Shown here: positions 26,319 to 35,659 of the stretch, one piece after another
How the letters are laid out: every line of letters starts with the position of its first letter
Numbering within the stretch: position 1 is the stretch's first letter
DNA from: Motiliproteus sp041586735
Lineage (GTDB): Bacteria > Pseudomonadota > Gammaproteobacteria > Pseudomonadales > Balneatricaceae
Length of the DNA: 64,000 nt
Direction: 5' to 3'
Assembly: GCA_041586735.1 (NCBI GenBank)
Contig: JBFGZQ010000003.1
Coordinates: 167,932-231,931 of the forward strand
Notes under the pieces: generated by a model
The model's input: the letters and a program-made list of their open reading frames with translations, nothing else
Databases searched by the model: none
What the model was told of the DNA's origin: nothing
Position numbers and translations under genes: made by a program

Positions 26319-26467
26319 AAGTAACCCCCAGCGTAATTATTGTTGTAGTTATTATTGTTATAGTTACTCTAGCTCTAAAAATCACCCTCCGGGAGTTTGA
26401 AAACAGCAAAGATCTGTGAGCCTGACATCTGCAAGAGACCGAAATCAGTAGACCCGCTTCAACCCCG

Positions 26468-27070
26468 TTAACCCGCCATCCAGGGGACCAATATGGTCCC
26501 CCAGAGTGCCGCCGTTACCGCTAACATCCCCACCAGCACCACCATGCCTACGGTTAAAATCGAGCTGGCGAAGAAAAACCCCCGATCCACGGGAATCTCC
26601 ATAATCTCGGGTACCCCGCTATAGAGCAGGTGGACGGTATAGGCGACTGCCGCCATGCCGATCAGCACATCCAACCAGAGAATCGGTACCAGCGCCGCGA
26701 GCCCTGCAAGAAACAGCGGTGTTGAGGTAAAGGTGGTCAGCACCATGCAGGCATCAAAGCTGGAGGTTGAACCGTAGGTTTTTTCCATCCAATGGATAAA
26801 CCAAGCCATGATCCCCGCACCGACCAGCAGCGCCAGATAGAACGCCAGGGCGATCGGCGCCGCACTGCTGATGGTCAGCTTAACCAGATCTCCGCCGGTA
26901 ATACTCCAGCCCACCTGGGTGGTCCCTATAAAGGCGGCCAGTGGCGGTATTGCCGCCAGATAGATCATGTGTGAGGTATAACATCTCAGCGCACTGTAGT
27001 GTTCTTCCTTGATGAGTCGCCACTCCTGCTTGGGGTGATACAGCACCCCTAGCATATGTTGTAAGAACAT
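26468..27070 (-). CDS. YIP1 family membrane protein
   Basis: About 200 residues with five hydrophobic helices, for example YLAAIPPLAAFIGTTQ, PIALAFYLALLVGAGIMAWF and TVGMVVLVGMLAVTAALW. The pattern, including MLGVLYHPKQEWRLI at the N-terminus, fits the bacterial YIP1 family. Function is unknown. The start at 27070 has GGAGG ten bases upstream. It follows the heme-assembly genes on the same strand. Confidence 0.8.
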   Translation of the reverse strand: MFLQHMLGVLYHPKQEWRLIKEEHYSALRCYTSHMIYLAAIPPLAAFIGTTQVGWSITGGDLVKLTISSAAPIALAFYLALLVGAGIMAWFIHWMEKTYGSTSSFDACMVLTTFTSTPLFLAGLAALVPILWLDVLIGMAAVAYTVHLLYSGVPEIMEIPVDRGFFFASSILTVGMVVLVGMLAVTAALWGTILVPWMAG

Positions 27071-27185
27071 TGAGCTATCCTCCTGACTCTGGCGTTGCCA
27101 AGACAACCGAGTCGTTGGTTAGTGGATCACTGCGGGAAGAACGCTCCCCGGTGATACAACATCTTCAGGCAGCCTGGGCTGCCGG

Positions 27186-28133
27186 TCAGAATCCTGCGAA
27201 TATCCAGTCCGCAACCGGAGCGTAATGATCGATCAACAACACCACAAACAGCCCCATAATGTAGTTAATGCTGTAACGAAACAGTGCCATCGGTGCCTGC
27301 GAGTCTTGCGCGCGTAACACCCGTAGCGCCCAGTACAGGAAACGCCCGTTCAGCGCACTGATCCCGACCAGATACACCAGACCGCTCATGCCCGTCATCA
27401 CCGGCAGCAGCGTGGTAGCGATCATCAACAAGCTGTAGAGCAGGATCTGCACCCGGGTATGACCAAGGCCATGCGTCACCGGCAACATCGGTACGTTGGC
27501 GCGGGCATACTCGTCGCGCTTATGAATGCAGAGCGACCAAAAATGCGGCGGCGTCCAGGCAAAAATAATCAGCACCAGCAGCAGCGCGTCGGGTTCAAGA
27601 GTGCCGGTGACCGCCACCCATCCCAGCAGCGGTGGCGACGCCCCGGCGATCCCCCCAATAACAATATTCTGAGGTGTCGCCCGCTTCAGATACAGAGTGT
27701 AGATCAATGCATAACCGATCAGCGATGCCAGGGTCAGCCAACCGGTCAACGGATTGACCCACACGACCAGCAGACTGATGCCGGCGCACCCCAGCAATAC
27801 TGCGAACACCAGGGCTTGAAATGGCGAGACGCGCCCCTGCGGCAGTGGCCTGCGCGAGGTGCGCGCCATCTGCGCATCGATATGGCGGTCGGCGATCTGA
27901 TTCAGCGCCGCCGCAGAACCCGATGCCAGAGCGATCCCCAGCGTACCCAGCAACAAGGCCGATAACGGCGGCAATCCGGGCGCTGCGAGAAACATCCCGA
28001 CTACAGCGGTCAGTAGCATCACCAGCACCACACGGGGCTTACAGAGTGCATAATAATCCTCCCAGGTCGTGCTATAGAGCCTAGGGCCCGCGCTTGATTG
28101 ACGGCTAATGTCCAGCCCCTTGGGTTCAGCCAT
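27186..28133 (-). CDS. cyoE: Protoheme IX farnesyltransferase (heme O synthase)
   Basis: About 315 residues, a UbiA-type prenyltransferase. Aspartate-rich motifs are NQIADRHIDAQMARTSRRPL and the loop HKRDEYARANVPMLPV. About eight membrane helices are seen. It converts heme b to heme O, the substrate of the adjacent ctaA product. The ATG at 28133 has AAGGAGA upstream and overlaps the ctaA stop by 8 bases. Also called ctaB in oxidase clusters. Confidence 0.94.
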   Translation of the reverse strand: MAEPKGLDISRQSSAGPRLYSTTWEDYYALCKPRVVLVMLLTAVVGMFLAAPGLPPLSALLLGTLGIALASGSAAALNQIADRHIDAQMARTSRRPLPQGRVSPFQALVFAVLLGCAGISLLVVWVNPLTGWLTLASLIGYALIYTLYLKRATPQNIVIGGIAGASPPLLGWVAVTGTLEPDALLLVLIIFAWTPPHFWSLCIHKRDEYARANVPMLPVTHGLGHTRVQILLYSLLMIATTLLPVMTGMSGLVYLVGISALNGRFLYWALRVLRAQDSQAPMALFRYSINYIMGLFVVLLIDHYAPVADWIFAGF

Positions 28134-29163
28134 GATCACTCTCCTTGATAGCAGCCTTAACCGCACCGCTGTGGCCATACAGCCACAACAGCACTACCAA
28201 TAACAGCACTGCGCCGAGGTGATGCGCAAAGGCCAGCCCCAGCGGCAAGCCAAAGTGGACATTGAGTCCGCCCAGCAGTAGCTGCAATGCCAGCAGCAGC
28301 AGCAAGCACAGGGTTGCTCGGCGCAATGGCGGCCGCCTGAATAGCAGCGCACTCAGCCCCAATAGGTAGAGTGCCAGGAGCACCGCCGCCCCTCTATGGG
28401 TCATCTGAATGGCCGCACGTGCGGACCGAGGCAACTGGCCGCCCTGATAGTTACGCCCATCAACAGGAGCCAGGCTAAAGCCTGCGTCAAAATCCAGTGC
28501 TTGGCTCTGCTCCTGCTCACAGACGAGCCAGTGACTGCATGACCAGCCCGCATAGTTGGCGCTGGCCCAGCCTCCCAGTCCCGCTTGCAATAGCAACAAC
28601 AGCACCGCCACGCCGATCCCTCGTCGGTAACCGCGCTGGCGGGGGTCTGGGCTGATGTCGGCCGAACCCCCCAGCCGCTGCTGTAATCGGCATAATAATG
28701 TCACTGTTAACAAGCCCCCCAGCAGATGCAGAGTCACCACCTGCGGCACCAGCCTCAGGGTGACCGTCCACATCCCGAACAGTGCCTGCAGCATCACCAG
28801 CAGCAACAACGCGGCGCTTAACAGCGACGGGTAGCCTGGCTGGCCGCGCTGTCGCCAGCCGATGAATGCCAGGGTCGCAACCACCAGACCCAATGTTGCA
28901 GCCAGATAGCGATGACTCATCTCTATCCAGCTGCGGGATAGATCCAAGGGCTGTTGCGGATAACGCGACTGGAGCAACGTCTGATCGCTAGCGCTGGCGG
29001 GTAGGATCAGCTCACCGTAACAGCCCGGCCAGTCGGGACAGGAGAGACCCGCATCGTTAAGTCGGGTCCAGCCGCCCAGCAGCACCACGCCTAATGCTAA
29101 GCACAGCGCCAGGTAGGCCAGATACAAGGGCAAGCCTGGCGACGGCCTAGGCACGACCAACAT
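28126..29163 (-). CDS. ctaA: Heme A synthase (COX15/CtaA)
   Basis: About 345 residues with eight predicted helices. Conserved segments are GGWTRLNDAGLSCPDWPGCYG, SWIEMSHRYLA (heme His), GGWASANYAGWSCSHW, MTHRGAAVLLALYLLG and FAHHLGAVLLL. It oxidises the C8 methyl of heme O to give heme A for the aa3 oxidase. The start at 29163 (MLVVPRP) is preferred, with GAGGG upstream; an ATG at 29205 is possible. Confidence 0.92.
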   Translation of the reverse strand: MLVVPRPSPGLPLYLAYLALCLALGVVLLGGWTRLNDAGLSCPDWPGCYGELILPASASDQTLLQSRYPQQPLDLSRSWIEMSHRYLAATLGLVVATLAFIGWRQRGQPGYPSLLSAALLLLVMLQALFGMWTVTLRLVPQVVTLHLLGGLLTVTLLCRLQQRLGGSADISPDPRQRGYRRGIGVAVLLLLLQAGLGGWASANYAGWSCSHWLVCEQEQSQALDFDAGFSLAPVDGRNYQGGQLPRSARAAIQMTHRGAAVLLALYLLGLSALLFRRPPLRRATLCLLLLLALQLLLGGLNVHFGLPLGLAFAHHLGAVLLLVVLLWLYGHSGAVKAAIKESDHG

Positions 29164-29204
29164 GGGCTGCCCTCGACCCTCTGTAGACAAGGATACTAAC
29201 GCCA

Positions 29205-29259
29205 TACCTATACCTATACTTATAACTACAACTACAACTACAACTGCAACTGCAACTAC
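29205..29259. repeat. Hexanucleotide microsatellite upstream of ctaA
   Basis: AACTAC is repeated six times at 29224-29259 (two units read AACTGC), preceded by CTATAC-like units from 29208. It lies between the 181-aa membrane protein gene and ctaA. Confidence 0.75.
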
Positions 29260-29275
29260 AATGTAGCGTTATATT

Positions 29276-29818
29276 TCAGCCAATATTGGATACTTTCAAC
29301 AAGCGCTTTAGATCTTTAAGCAGATCTTGCGGTGGTTGATTCAGCCGGTAGCGCAACACCAGATTACCCAGAGGGTCGGCCAGCCAGATCCCCTGGTTCG
29401 CGGCTGTGACCACTGCACTAAGGAGCCTGGTCATATCTTCGAGCGCTGGCGTTGCCTGCTGATCACTGAAGGCCCTAAGGGGCAGTACCAGCTGTTGCCC
29501 AAGCCGATTCTGGTCACGCCCTAAGGCTCTTTGTAGTTGCCCCAAGCTATAGCGCCAGCGTTGGCAATCCGCATCGCACTGCTCAACGACCAGCAGCAGC
29601 TGCCAGCGTCCCGCCCCCTGCCAGGGTTGACCGGCGGAATCGGTCAGTTTCCAGCGGTCAACCGCAAGCGGAGGTGAGACCAGCTCACCTCTATTGACCC
29701 GCCCTGAAGGCACACCCAGGCCACCGAAATAGCTCCATATCGCCGCCGCCAATGGCAGGATTGCTATCACCAGCAATGCCAGTAGCGGCTGTTGATTTGC
29801 TCGGATAAGTGTCGGCAT
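29276..29818 (-). CDS. Cytochrome oxidase-cluster membrane protein of unknown function
   Basis: About 180 residues with one N-terminal membrane helix (LLALLVIAILPLAAAIWSYF). A periplasmic part contains CDADCQRWRYSLGQLQRAL and WLADPLGNLVLRY. The layout resembles a thioredoxin-fold SCO-like protein, and the CxxxC of VEQCDADC could be its copper/redox site; this is inference. The start ATG at 29818 overlaps the SURF1 stop (TGATG), so translation is coupled. Confidence 0.6.
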   Translation of the reverse strand: MPTLIRANQQPLLALLVIAILPLAAAIWSYFGGLGVPSGRVNRGELVSPPLAVDRWKLTDSAGQPWQGAGRWQLLLVVEQCDADCQRWRYSLGQLQRALGRDQNRLGQQLVLPLRAFSDQQATPALEDMTRLLSAVVTAANQGIWLADPLGNLVLRYRLNQPPQDLLKDLKRLLKVSNIG

Positions 29819-30603
29819 CAGCGCTCCTGTGCGGTGATTAACGTTGTTTTTAGAGGCGGTTGTTGCGGCGCCGCTCGCCTCCAGCCAAACCAGAACAGCC
29901 AAAGTAACAAGGCCAGGGCCAACGCGAACCACTGCACCGCATAGCCCAAGTGCTTTTCGGCGGGCATCACTACCAGGTCCCAGTGGGTATCGAGTCGATC
30001 GCCAACCGGCTCGGTCAGCCGCAGGATGGCCGGGTGCAGGGGGCGCTGAAAAAGCGCTTCAAAGCGTAGCAGATCCGGCTGTTGAATGATTTTGGGCCAG
30101 CCCGGTTGCCAGGCGTCGGTACCGAGCATAAACCCCGGTTGCGCGGATAACTGCAACCCCTTGAGCCGGACGCTTTGCTGAGCATTCGGCAGCGCAGGCA
30201 ACGGCGGTAGCACGCTGCGATCGACTCCGGCTGCGATCCAGCCCAGATTAACGATTCCCCAGCGCCCCGAGGCGGCATCCTGAAACAGGCTCAACAACTC
30301 ATAACCCACACGGCCACTACGGGTGCGGTTATCGAGCAATAGCAGCTGCTCGGGCCGCAGATAGCCTTGTAGTTCAACGGCTATCGGTAACTGTTGCGGC
30401 GGTTGTTGCAGACTAAAGGTTACCTCGCCCGAAGCCACTTGTTGGATCAGTAAGCGCTTGGCATCGGCCCGCTGCAGTTGCCACAATCCCAGGCCGATCA
30501 GCAGCGGCAACAGCAGCAGTCCAATCAGGATACAGACCGCTTGGGTTCTGGCTGCGCGGGGGCACCTCTCCTTGATTCGCCCCGCGTTGCTGTCTTTACT
30601 CAT
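29818..30603 (-). CDS. SURF1 family cytochrome oxidase biogenesis protein
   Basis: About 261 residues with a hydrophobic helix at each end. Family sequence seen: LGLWQLQRADAKRLL, VELQGYLRPEQLLLLDNRTR, GYELLSLF, GIVNLGWIAAG and HLGYAVQWFALALALLLWLF. SURF1 proteins help insert heme A into subunit I. It sits in the expected place between ctaE and ctaA. The ATG at 30603 is chosen over the one at 30621. Confidence 0.9.
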   Translation of the reverse strand: MSKDSNAGRIKERCPRAARTQAVCILIGLLLLPLLIGLGLWQLQRADAKRLLIQQVASGEVTFSLQQPPQQLPIAVELQGYLRPEQLLLLDNRTRSGRVGYELLSLFQDAASGRWGIVNLGWIAAGVDRSVLPPLPALPNAQQSVRLKGLQLSAQPGFMLGTDAWQPGWPKIIQQPDLLRFEALFQRPLHPAILRLTEPVGDRLDTHWDLVVMPAEKHLGYAVQWFALALALLLWLFWFGWRRAAPQQPPLKTTLITAQER

Positions 30604-30633
30604 AGCTATCACCGCACTCATGGAGCGTTAAAA

Positions 30634-30819
30634 ATGTTCAAATTGCTGCTACTCATGGTCTTCGGGGGCATCCTTATCAGCCTGTTTACCGCGCTCTATT
30701 TTTTAATCGCCGATAGCGGCTCCCGTCAGCGTATGGTCAACACCCTGGCAGTCAGAGTAGCGTTGAGCCTGCTGCTGGTCGGCTTACTGTTGTTTGGTTA
30801 CTACAGCCAGCTGCTCTGA
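30634..30819 (+). CDS. DUF2909 twin-helix membrane protein
   Basis: 61 residues, almost entirely two membrane helices: FGGILISLFTALYFLI and ALSLLLVGLLLFGYY, joined by SGSRQRMVNTLAVRV. This DUF2909 protein is commonly found within aa3 oxidase clusters on the opposite strand, as here between ctaE and the SURF1 gene. Its role is unknown, but the location suggests oxidase assembly. It is divergent from the SURF1 gene. Confidence 0.82.
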   Translation: MFKLLLLMVFGGILISLFTALYFLIADSGSRQRMVNTLAVRVALSLLLVGLLLFGYYSQLL

Positions 30820-30820
30820 A

Positions 30821-30848
30821 GGAGCCGACCGCGCCCCGGGGCGCCTCC
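30821..30848. terminator. GC-rich palindrome between convergent genes
   Basis: GCGCCCCGGGGCGC at 30831-30844 is a perfect 14-base palindrome, with GGAG and CTCC outside it. It separates the convergent DUF2909 gene and ctaE. There is no U-run, so termination efficiency is uncertain. Confidence 0.4.
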
Positions 30849-30850
30849 TA

Positions 30851-31738
30851 TCAGAAGATGTATACAAACAAAAACAACCCCACCCAGACCACATCGACGA
30901 AGTGCCAGTACCAGCTGACCGCCTCGAAACCAAAATGGTTAGCGCCACTAAAGTGACCGCTGATGACCCGCAGTAAAATCACCATCAGCATCAGGGTGCC
31001 CAGGGTGACATGCAGGCCATGAAAACCGGTGAGGATGAAAAAGGTCGAGCCATAAATACCAGATTCCAGCGTCAGCCCCAGCTCGGTATAGGCCGCTATA
31101 TACTCTTCGACCTGGAACACTAAAAATATCAGCCCCAGCAGCACCGTTAATCCCAGCCAGAGCTTGGTTTGTCCGCGCCGGCCTAATTTGAGTCCTTTGT
31201 GGGCGATCGTCAGGGTGAGACTAGAACTGAGTAGCAACAGGGTGTTGAGCAACGGAATACCCCAGGGACTGATCACCTGCGTAGGCCCAGGATAGCGCAG
31301 CATGTCCGGCGTCTCGGTCAAGGGCCACTGAGCAATAAACCCCTGCCATAACAGATTGGACGAGCCTCGGTCACCCTCGCCACCGAGCCAGGGCACCGCA
31401 AAGTGACGCACATAAAACAGGGCACCAAAGAAGGCGGCGAAAAACATCACCTCCGAGAAGATAAACCAGCCCATCCCCCAGCGGAATGAGCGATCCATCT
31501 GCGCGCTATACAGGCCTTGGCGGCTCTCGCGCACCACGGCTGCAAACCAGCTAAAGATCACCCAGGCCATCAGCGCTCCACCCGCTAGCAGCAATAGCTG
31601 ACCCAGGCCGCTGTCCTGGGTTTTCAGGCCATTGATACTCGTGGCGGCGCCGAACGCCAGTAAGAACAGTCCGATCGAGGCCAGGATCGGCCAACGACTG
31701 GACGCCGGGACGTAGTAATGGGTTGGGGAGGAATTCAT
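30851..31738 (-). CDS. ctaE: Cytochrome c oxidase subunit III
   Basis: 295 residues with seven helices. Typical segments are FIFSEVMFFAAFFGALFYVR, LNTLLLLSSSLTLTIAHKGL, YGSTFFILTGFHGLHVTLGT and the end WYWHFVDVVWVGLFLFVYIF. It starts 4 bases inside the ctaG 3' end, indicating coupling. It belongs to the coxB-ctaD-ctaG-ctaE operon. Confidence 0.95.
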   Translation of the reverse strand: MNSSPTHYYVPASSRWPILASIGLFLLAFGAATSINGLKTQDSGLGQLLLLAGGALMAWVIFSWFAAVVRESRQGLYSAQMDRSFRWGMGWFIFSEVMFFAAFFGALFYVRHFAVPWLGGEGDRGSSNLLWQGFIAQWPLTETPDMLRYPGPTQVISPWGIPLLNTLLLLSSSLTLTIAHKGLKLGRRGQTKLWLGLTVLLGLIFLVFQVEEYIAAYTELGLTLESGIYGSTFFILTGFHGLHVTLGTLMLMVILLRVISGHFSGANHFGFEAVSWYWHFVDVVWVGLFLFVYIF

Positions 31739-32301
31739 AACTCGATGCTCCTGGCCGCAGCTTGGCTCTGACCCTGCGCGGTGATATCGAACAGGGTGTA
31801 GGAGAGGGTAATGGTGCGGATATAGTCGGGCAGTTGTGGATCGATCATCAGCACCAACGGCATCTGCTGACTGTCGAGGGGCGCCAAGGTCTGCGCCTCA
31901 AAACAAAAACAGTTGATCTTGTGGACGTACTGCGCAGCCTCGGAGGGCGCGACACTAGGCACAGCGCGCGCGACCATCAGCTGCGCAGTAGGATTACTAG
32001 CGACATAATGGGTCAACCGCTGCTCGCCCGGATGTACCGAGATAGCACTGTGCTGAGGGACGAACCCCCAGGGCATCCCTTCATTGTTGACCGCGATCAG
32101 CTGTACCCGAATCAGCCGCGCTTTATCGATAACGACCGTTTCGGCGAGGGGGCCGTTGCGTGTCACCTTGCCGTTGAGTCCGGTTACCCGACAGAACACA
32201 TCGTAGAGGGGCGAAAGCGCAAAGCCGAACCCAAACATCAGCAGCGCCGCCACCACCAAACTGCGCACTCTGATCAGCGGTTTAGTTGGGATCTGGCTCA
32301 T
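31735..32301 (-). CDS. ctaG: Cytochrome c oxidase assembly protein CtaG (Cox11)
   Basis: About 188 residues with a single N-terminal helix and a periplasmic copper-binding domain. PLYDVFCRVTGLNGK and the CuB-delivery motif INCFCFEAQTL, with MPLVLMIDPQLP, are diagnostic of Cox11/CtaG, which supplies copper to subunit I. The ATG at 32301 has GGGAGGGCGA upstream and follows the ctaD stop within 2 bases. Confidence 0.94.
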   Translation of the reverse strand: MSQIPTKPLIRVRSLVVAALLMFGFGFALSPLYDVFCRVTGLNGKVTRNGPLAETVVIDKARLIRVQLIAVNNEGMPWGFVPQHSAISVHPGEQRLTHYVASNPTAQLMVARAVPSVAPSEAAQYVHKINCFCFEAQTLAPLDSQQMPLVLMIDPQLPDYIRTITLSYTLFDITAQGQSQAAARSIEL

Positions 32302-32302
32302 C

Positions 32303-33925
32303 TCATCGCCCTCCCTGTGGCATGGGCTGATCGATGGCCGGCGGTTCAGAGAAGGTGTGATAGGGCGCGGGTGATGGCAGCGTCCACTCCAGCCCTTCGG
32401 CGGCCTCCCAGACCCGGGCATCGGCACGCTCACCACCGCGTGCACAGCGGATCAGGTTGTAAACAAACAGCAGCTGTGAGAAGCCAAATATAAAGGCCCC
32501 GATCGAGGCGACCATATTAAAATCGGCAAACTGCAGTGCATAATCGGGAATGCGCCGCGGCATTCCCGCCAAGCCGATAAAATGCATCGGAAAGAAGGTC
32601 AGATTGACCCCCACAAAGGACAGCCAGAAATGCACCTTACCCAGGGTCTCATCGTAGTAATGTCCGCTCCACTTGGGCAGCCAGTAATAGACCCCGGCCA
32701 TAATGGCGAACAGGGCACCGGGAACCAGCACGTAATGAAAGTGGGCCACGACAAAGTAGGTATCGTGGTATTGAAAGTCGGCCGGCGCTATGGCGAGCAT
32801 CAGCCCGGATAACCCGCCAATGGTGAATAACACCACGAAGGCGATCGAGAACAGCATCGGGGTTTCAAAGGTCATCGACCCCCGGAACATGGTCGCTACC
32901 CAGTTGAACACCTTGACCCCGGTCGGTACCGCGATCAGCATGGTGCTGAACATAAAGAACATCTCACCGGCCAATGGCAGACCGACGGTAAACATATGAT
33001 GGGCCCAGACGATAAATGACAGGATCGCAATGGATGAGGTCGCCCATACCATAGACACATAGCCAAACAGTCGTTTACGGGCAAACGTGGGAATAATCTG
33101 CGACACGATGCCGAAGGCCGGCAAAATCATGATGTACACCTCGGGGTGGCCAAAGAACCAGAACACATGTTGGAACAGCACCGGATCACCGCCACCCGCC
33201 GCATCGAAGAAACTGGTGCCGAAATGGATATCCATCAGCATCATCGTCACCACCCCGGCCAGCACCGGCATCACTGCGATCAGCAAAAATGCGGTGATCA
33301 ACCAGGTCCAGACAAATAGGGGCAACTTCATCATCGTCATCCCCGGTGCGCGCAGATTGAGAATGGTGGCGATAATATTGATCGCCCCCATGATCGAGCT
33401 GATCCCCATCATATGCACCGCAAAGATAAAGTAGGTGACACTAGGCGGAGCATAAGTAGTGGACAGCGGCGCGTAGAACGTCCAGCCAAAATTGGGTGCC
33501 CCGCCCTCCATAAACAGCGTCGACAGCATCATCGAGAAGGCGAAGGGCAGGATCCAGAAGCTCCAGTTGTTCATCCGCGGCAACGCCATATCGGGGGCCC
33601 CCACCATCATCGGAATCATCCAGTTGGCCAAGCCAACAAAGGCCGGCATCACCGCACCAAACACCATGATCAGGCCATGCATGGTGGTCATCTGGTTAAA
33701 GAATTCGGGACGTACCAGCTGCAGCCCGGGCTGGAACAACTCGGCACGAATCACCAGCGCCATGCTGCCGCCGATCAACAACATCAGTAGCGAGAACAGC
33801 AGATAGAGGCTGCCTATATCCTTATGGTTGGTCGTCAGCAGCCAACGCATCAGGCCTGGCGCGGGCCCTGAATGGTTATGATTAACAGGGTTAAGAACTT
33901 GATCCGGCGTCTGCATGTTGATCAT
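32303..33925 (-). CDS. ctaD: Cytochrome c oxidase subunit I (aa3 type)
   Basis: 540 residues, twelve helices, heme-copper catalytic subunit. It shows MTTMHGLIMVFGAVMP (heme a His), FWFFGHPEVYIMILP (CuB His and cross-linked Tyr, with the Glu of type A1 oxidases), VWAHHMFTVGLP and HDTYFVVAHFHYVLVPG (heme a3/a His). All metal ligands are present. The start is either MINMQTP at 33925 or the ATG three codons on. Confidence 0.97.
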   Translation of the reverse strand: MINMQTPDQVLNPVNHNHSGPAPGLMRWLLTTNHKDIGSLYLLFSLLMLLIGGSMALVIRAELFQPGLQLVRPEFFNQMTTMHGLIMVFGAVMPAFVGLANWMIPMMVGAPDMALPRMNNWSFWILPFAFSMMLSTLFMEGGAPNFGWTFYAPLSTTYAPPSVTYFIFAVHMMGISSIMGAINIIATILNLRAPGMTMMKLPLFVWTWLITAFLLIAVMPVLAGVVTMMLMDIHFGTSFFDAAGGGDPVLFQHVFWFFGHPEVYIMILPAFGIVSQIIPTFARKRLFGYVSMVWATSSIAILSFIVWAHHMFTVGLPLAGEMFFMFSTMLIAVPTGVKVFNWVATMFRGSMTFETPMLFSIAFVVLFTIGGLSGLMLAIAPADFQYHDTYFVVAHFHYVLVPGALFAIMAGVYYWLPKWSGHYYDETLGKVHFWLSFVGVNLTFFPMHFIGLAGMPRRIPDYALQFADFNMVASIGAFIFGFSQLLFVYNLIRCARGGERADARVWEAAEGLEWTLPSPAPYHTFSEPPAIDQPMPQGGR

Positions 33926-33928
33926 CCT

Positions 33929-35044
33929 CTAAGGCCGTAACAGCGTCTGAATCTCCTGGGGGGAGACGCTATCGCCGCTGTTGTTGCCCCAGGCATTGCG
34001 CTCATAGGTGATCACCGCTGCCAGATCGACGGAATCCAGTTGTTTAGCGAACGCCTGCATGGAGGTTCCTGGCTTGCCATGGAGCACGGTACGGATATGG
34101 CCCTCCCGGTCGGTGAGAATTAACGGACTGTCTTTTAGCGCAGGAAAAACCCCCGCAATCCCCGTGCCCTCAGCCTGATGACAGCCCGCGCACTGCAGCT
34201 TATAGACCGACTCACCTCTGGCCAGCAGCGCCTCCAGCGTCCATGCACGCTGCGCTGCCTGCGCCGCGTCACTCTTCACGGCCTTAGCCGCAGCCAACCA
34301 TAGGTCAAATTCAGTTTCGGCCAGTACCTCGACCACGATCGGCATAAAGCCGTGATCTTTGCCGCAGAGTTCGGCGCATTGGCCTCTGTAGAGGCCCGGC
34401 TGCTGGGGCTGCGCCCAGGCCTCGTTGATAAAGCCTGGAATCGCATCCTTCTTTACCGCCAGTGCCGGCAACCACCAGGAGTGGATCACATCGTTGGAGG
34501 TCAACAAAAATCGCACCTTGCGATTGGCCGGCAGCACCAACGGCTTGTCGACCTCTAGCAGGTAGTGTTCGCCCTTGGGTTGCTGGTTGCTGATCTGCTC
34601 GGCAGGTGTCGACAAGACACTAAAAAAGTCCAGCTCTTCACCAACATACTGGTAGCGCCACTTCCATTGATAACCGGTAATCTGCACCGTCAATTCGCTA
34701 TCACGGGTGTCGTACATCTCGATCAAGGTTTTGCTGGCGGGGAACGCCATCGCAATCAGGATCACGAACGGGATAAGGGTCCAGATAATCTCGACCAGGG
34801 TACTCTCGTGAAAGTGCTGTGCCTGGGCACCCTTGGACTTGCGGTGATAGATGATCGACCAGAGCATCACCCCGAAAACGACCACCGCAATAGCAACACA
34901 GATATAAAAAATAAGCATATGCAGATCGAACACCGATCGGCTGATCTCACTGATACCCGGCTGTAGATTCAACCGCCATTCGGCAGCGACCCCTTCCGAG
35001 AAGCAACCTAAAGATAGACAGGTTGCAGCGATGGTCAGTCTCAT
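33929..35044 (-). CDS. coxB: Cytochrome c oxidase subunit II with C-terminal cytochrome c domain
   Basis: About 371 residues with a signal peptide, two helices (LIFYICVAIAVVVFGVMLW and PFVILIAMAFPASKTL) and the CuA domain with GQCAELCGKDHGFMPI supplying Cys, Cys, His and Met ligands. It is fused to a class I cytochrome c domain with heme motif CAGCH and a later Met in GTSMQAFA. Electrons pass from the heme c to CuA. The ATG at 35044 has GGAGG eight bases upstream. It is the first gene of the oxidase operon. Confidence 0.95.
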   Translation of the reverse strand: MRLTIAATCLSLGCFSEGVAAEWRLNLQPGISEISRSVFDLHMLIFYICVAIAVVVFGVMLWSIIYHRKSKGAQAQHFHESTLVEIIWTLIPFVILIAMAFPASKTLIEMYDTRDSELTVQITGYQWKWRYQYVGEELDFFSVLSTPAEQISNQQPKGEHYLLEVDKPLVLPANRKVRFLLTSNDVIHSWWLPALAVKKDAIPGFINEAWAQPQQPGLYRGQCAELCGKDHGFMPIVVEVLAETEFDLWLAAAKAVKSDAAQAAQRAWTLEALLARGESVYKLQCAGCHQAEGTGIAGVFPALKDSPLILTDREGHIRTVLHGKPGTSMQAFAKQLDSVDLAAVITYERNAWGNNSGDSVSPQEIQTLLRP

Positions 35045-35392
35045 GAGCCAGCCTCCGACGGGATTGATGAGGAGCGCTATATTGCAATTAAACAGCCAGT
35101 AATAACCTACCAATATAGTCTGTTTATGTGAGTATAGACGGTTACCGGGAAATGCCAGTCACACGCCAGAAACCATCCAAACAGCGGTCGTGCTGTTTTT
35201 AGGATCGGAACATAACAGGCAGCGCCTTTTAGCTCAGTAGACTCGATCCGCTGATAACTGTTGTTGCTGTCGCTAAACAACAACATTGCTCAAAAAACAG
35301 CCATCAAACCCAGTCGGCGGTTGCTATGGCGATCAAAAAATATCCAGCCTGGAATTAATGAACAATTTGTCGCTATTTTTTGAACTTGAGGC
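35045..35392. promoter_or_regulatory. Intergenic region upstream of coxB
   Basis: About 350 bases without a gene between coxB (leftward) and tRNA-Val (rightward). It must hold the cox operon promoter on the minus strand, but I cannot point to a confident -35/-10 pair. Nothing else is recognised. Confidence 0.4.
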
Positions 35393-35420
35393 TTGCCATA
35401 ACTCAGCCGGTGCTTATAAT
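35393..35420 (+). promoter_or_regulatory. Sigma70 promoter of tRNA-Val
   Basis: TTGCCA at 35393-35398 and a perfect TATAAT at 35415-35420 are 16 bases apart. The -10 ends 13 bases before the mature tRNA 5' end, and a CGCCC discriminator follows, as in stable RNA promoters. Confidence 0.75.
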
Positions 35421-35433
35421 ACGCCCACTCCTT

Positions 35434-35510
<77 letters not shown>

Positions 35511-35535
35511 AATTCGGTTGTTAATTCAGCCACTT

Positions 35536-35570
35536 AAAACACCTCGCATCTTAACGGATCGAGGTGTTTT
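35536..35570 (+). terminator. Rho-independent terminator after tRNA-Val
   Basis: AAAACACCTCG (35536-35546) pairs with CGAGGTGTTTT (35560-35570) across a 13-base loop. The stem ends in a T-run continuing TTTTTCG, a standard intrinsic terminator. Confidence 0.88.
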
Positions 35571-35659
35571 TCGTTTAGGTGTCCATTAGAAAGAACACAG
35601 AGCAGTCCTGAAGAAAATCTAACCCTTATGCACTTCTAGACTATCTCAGGCAGCCTGCG

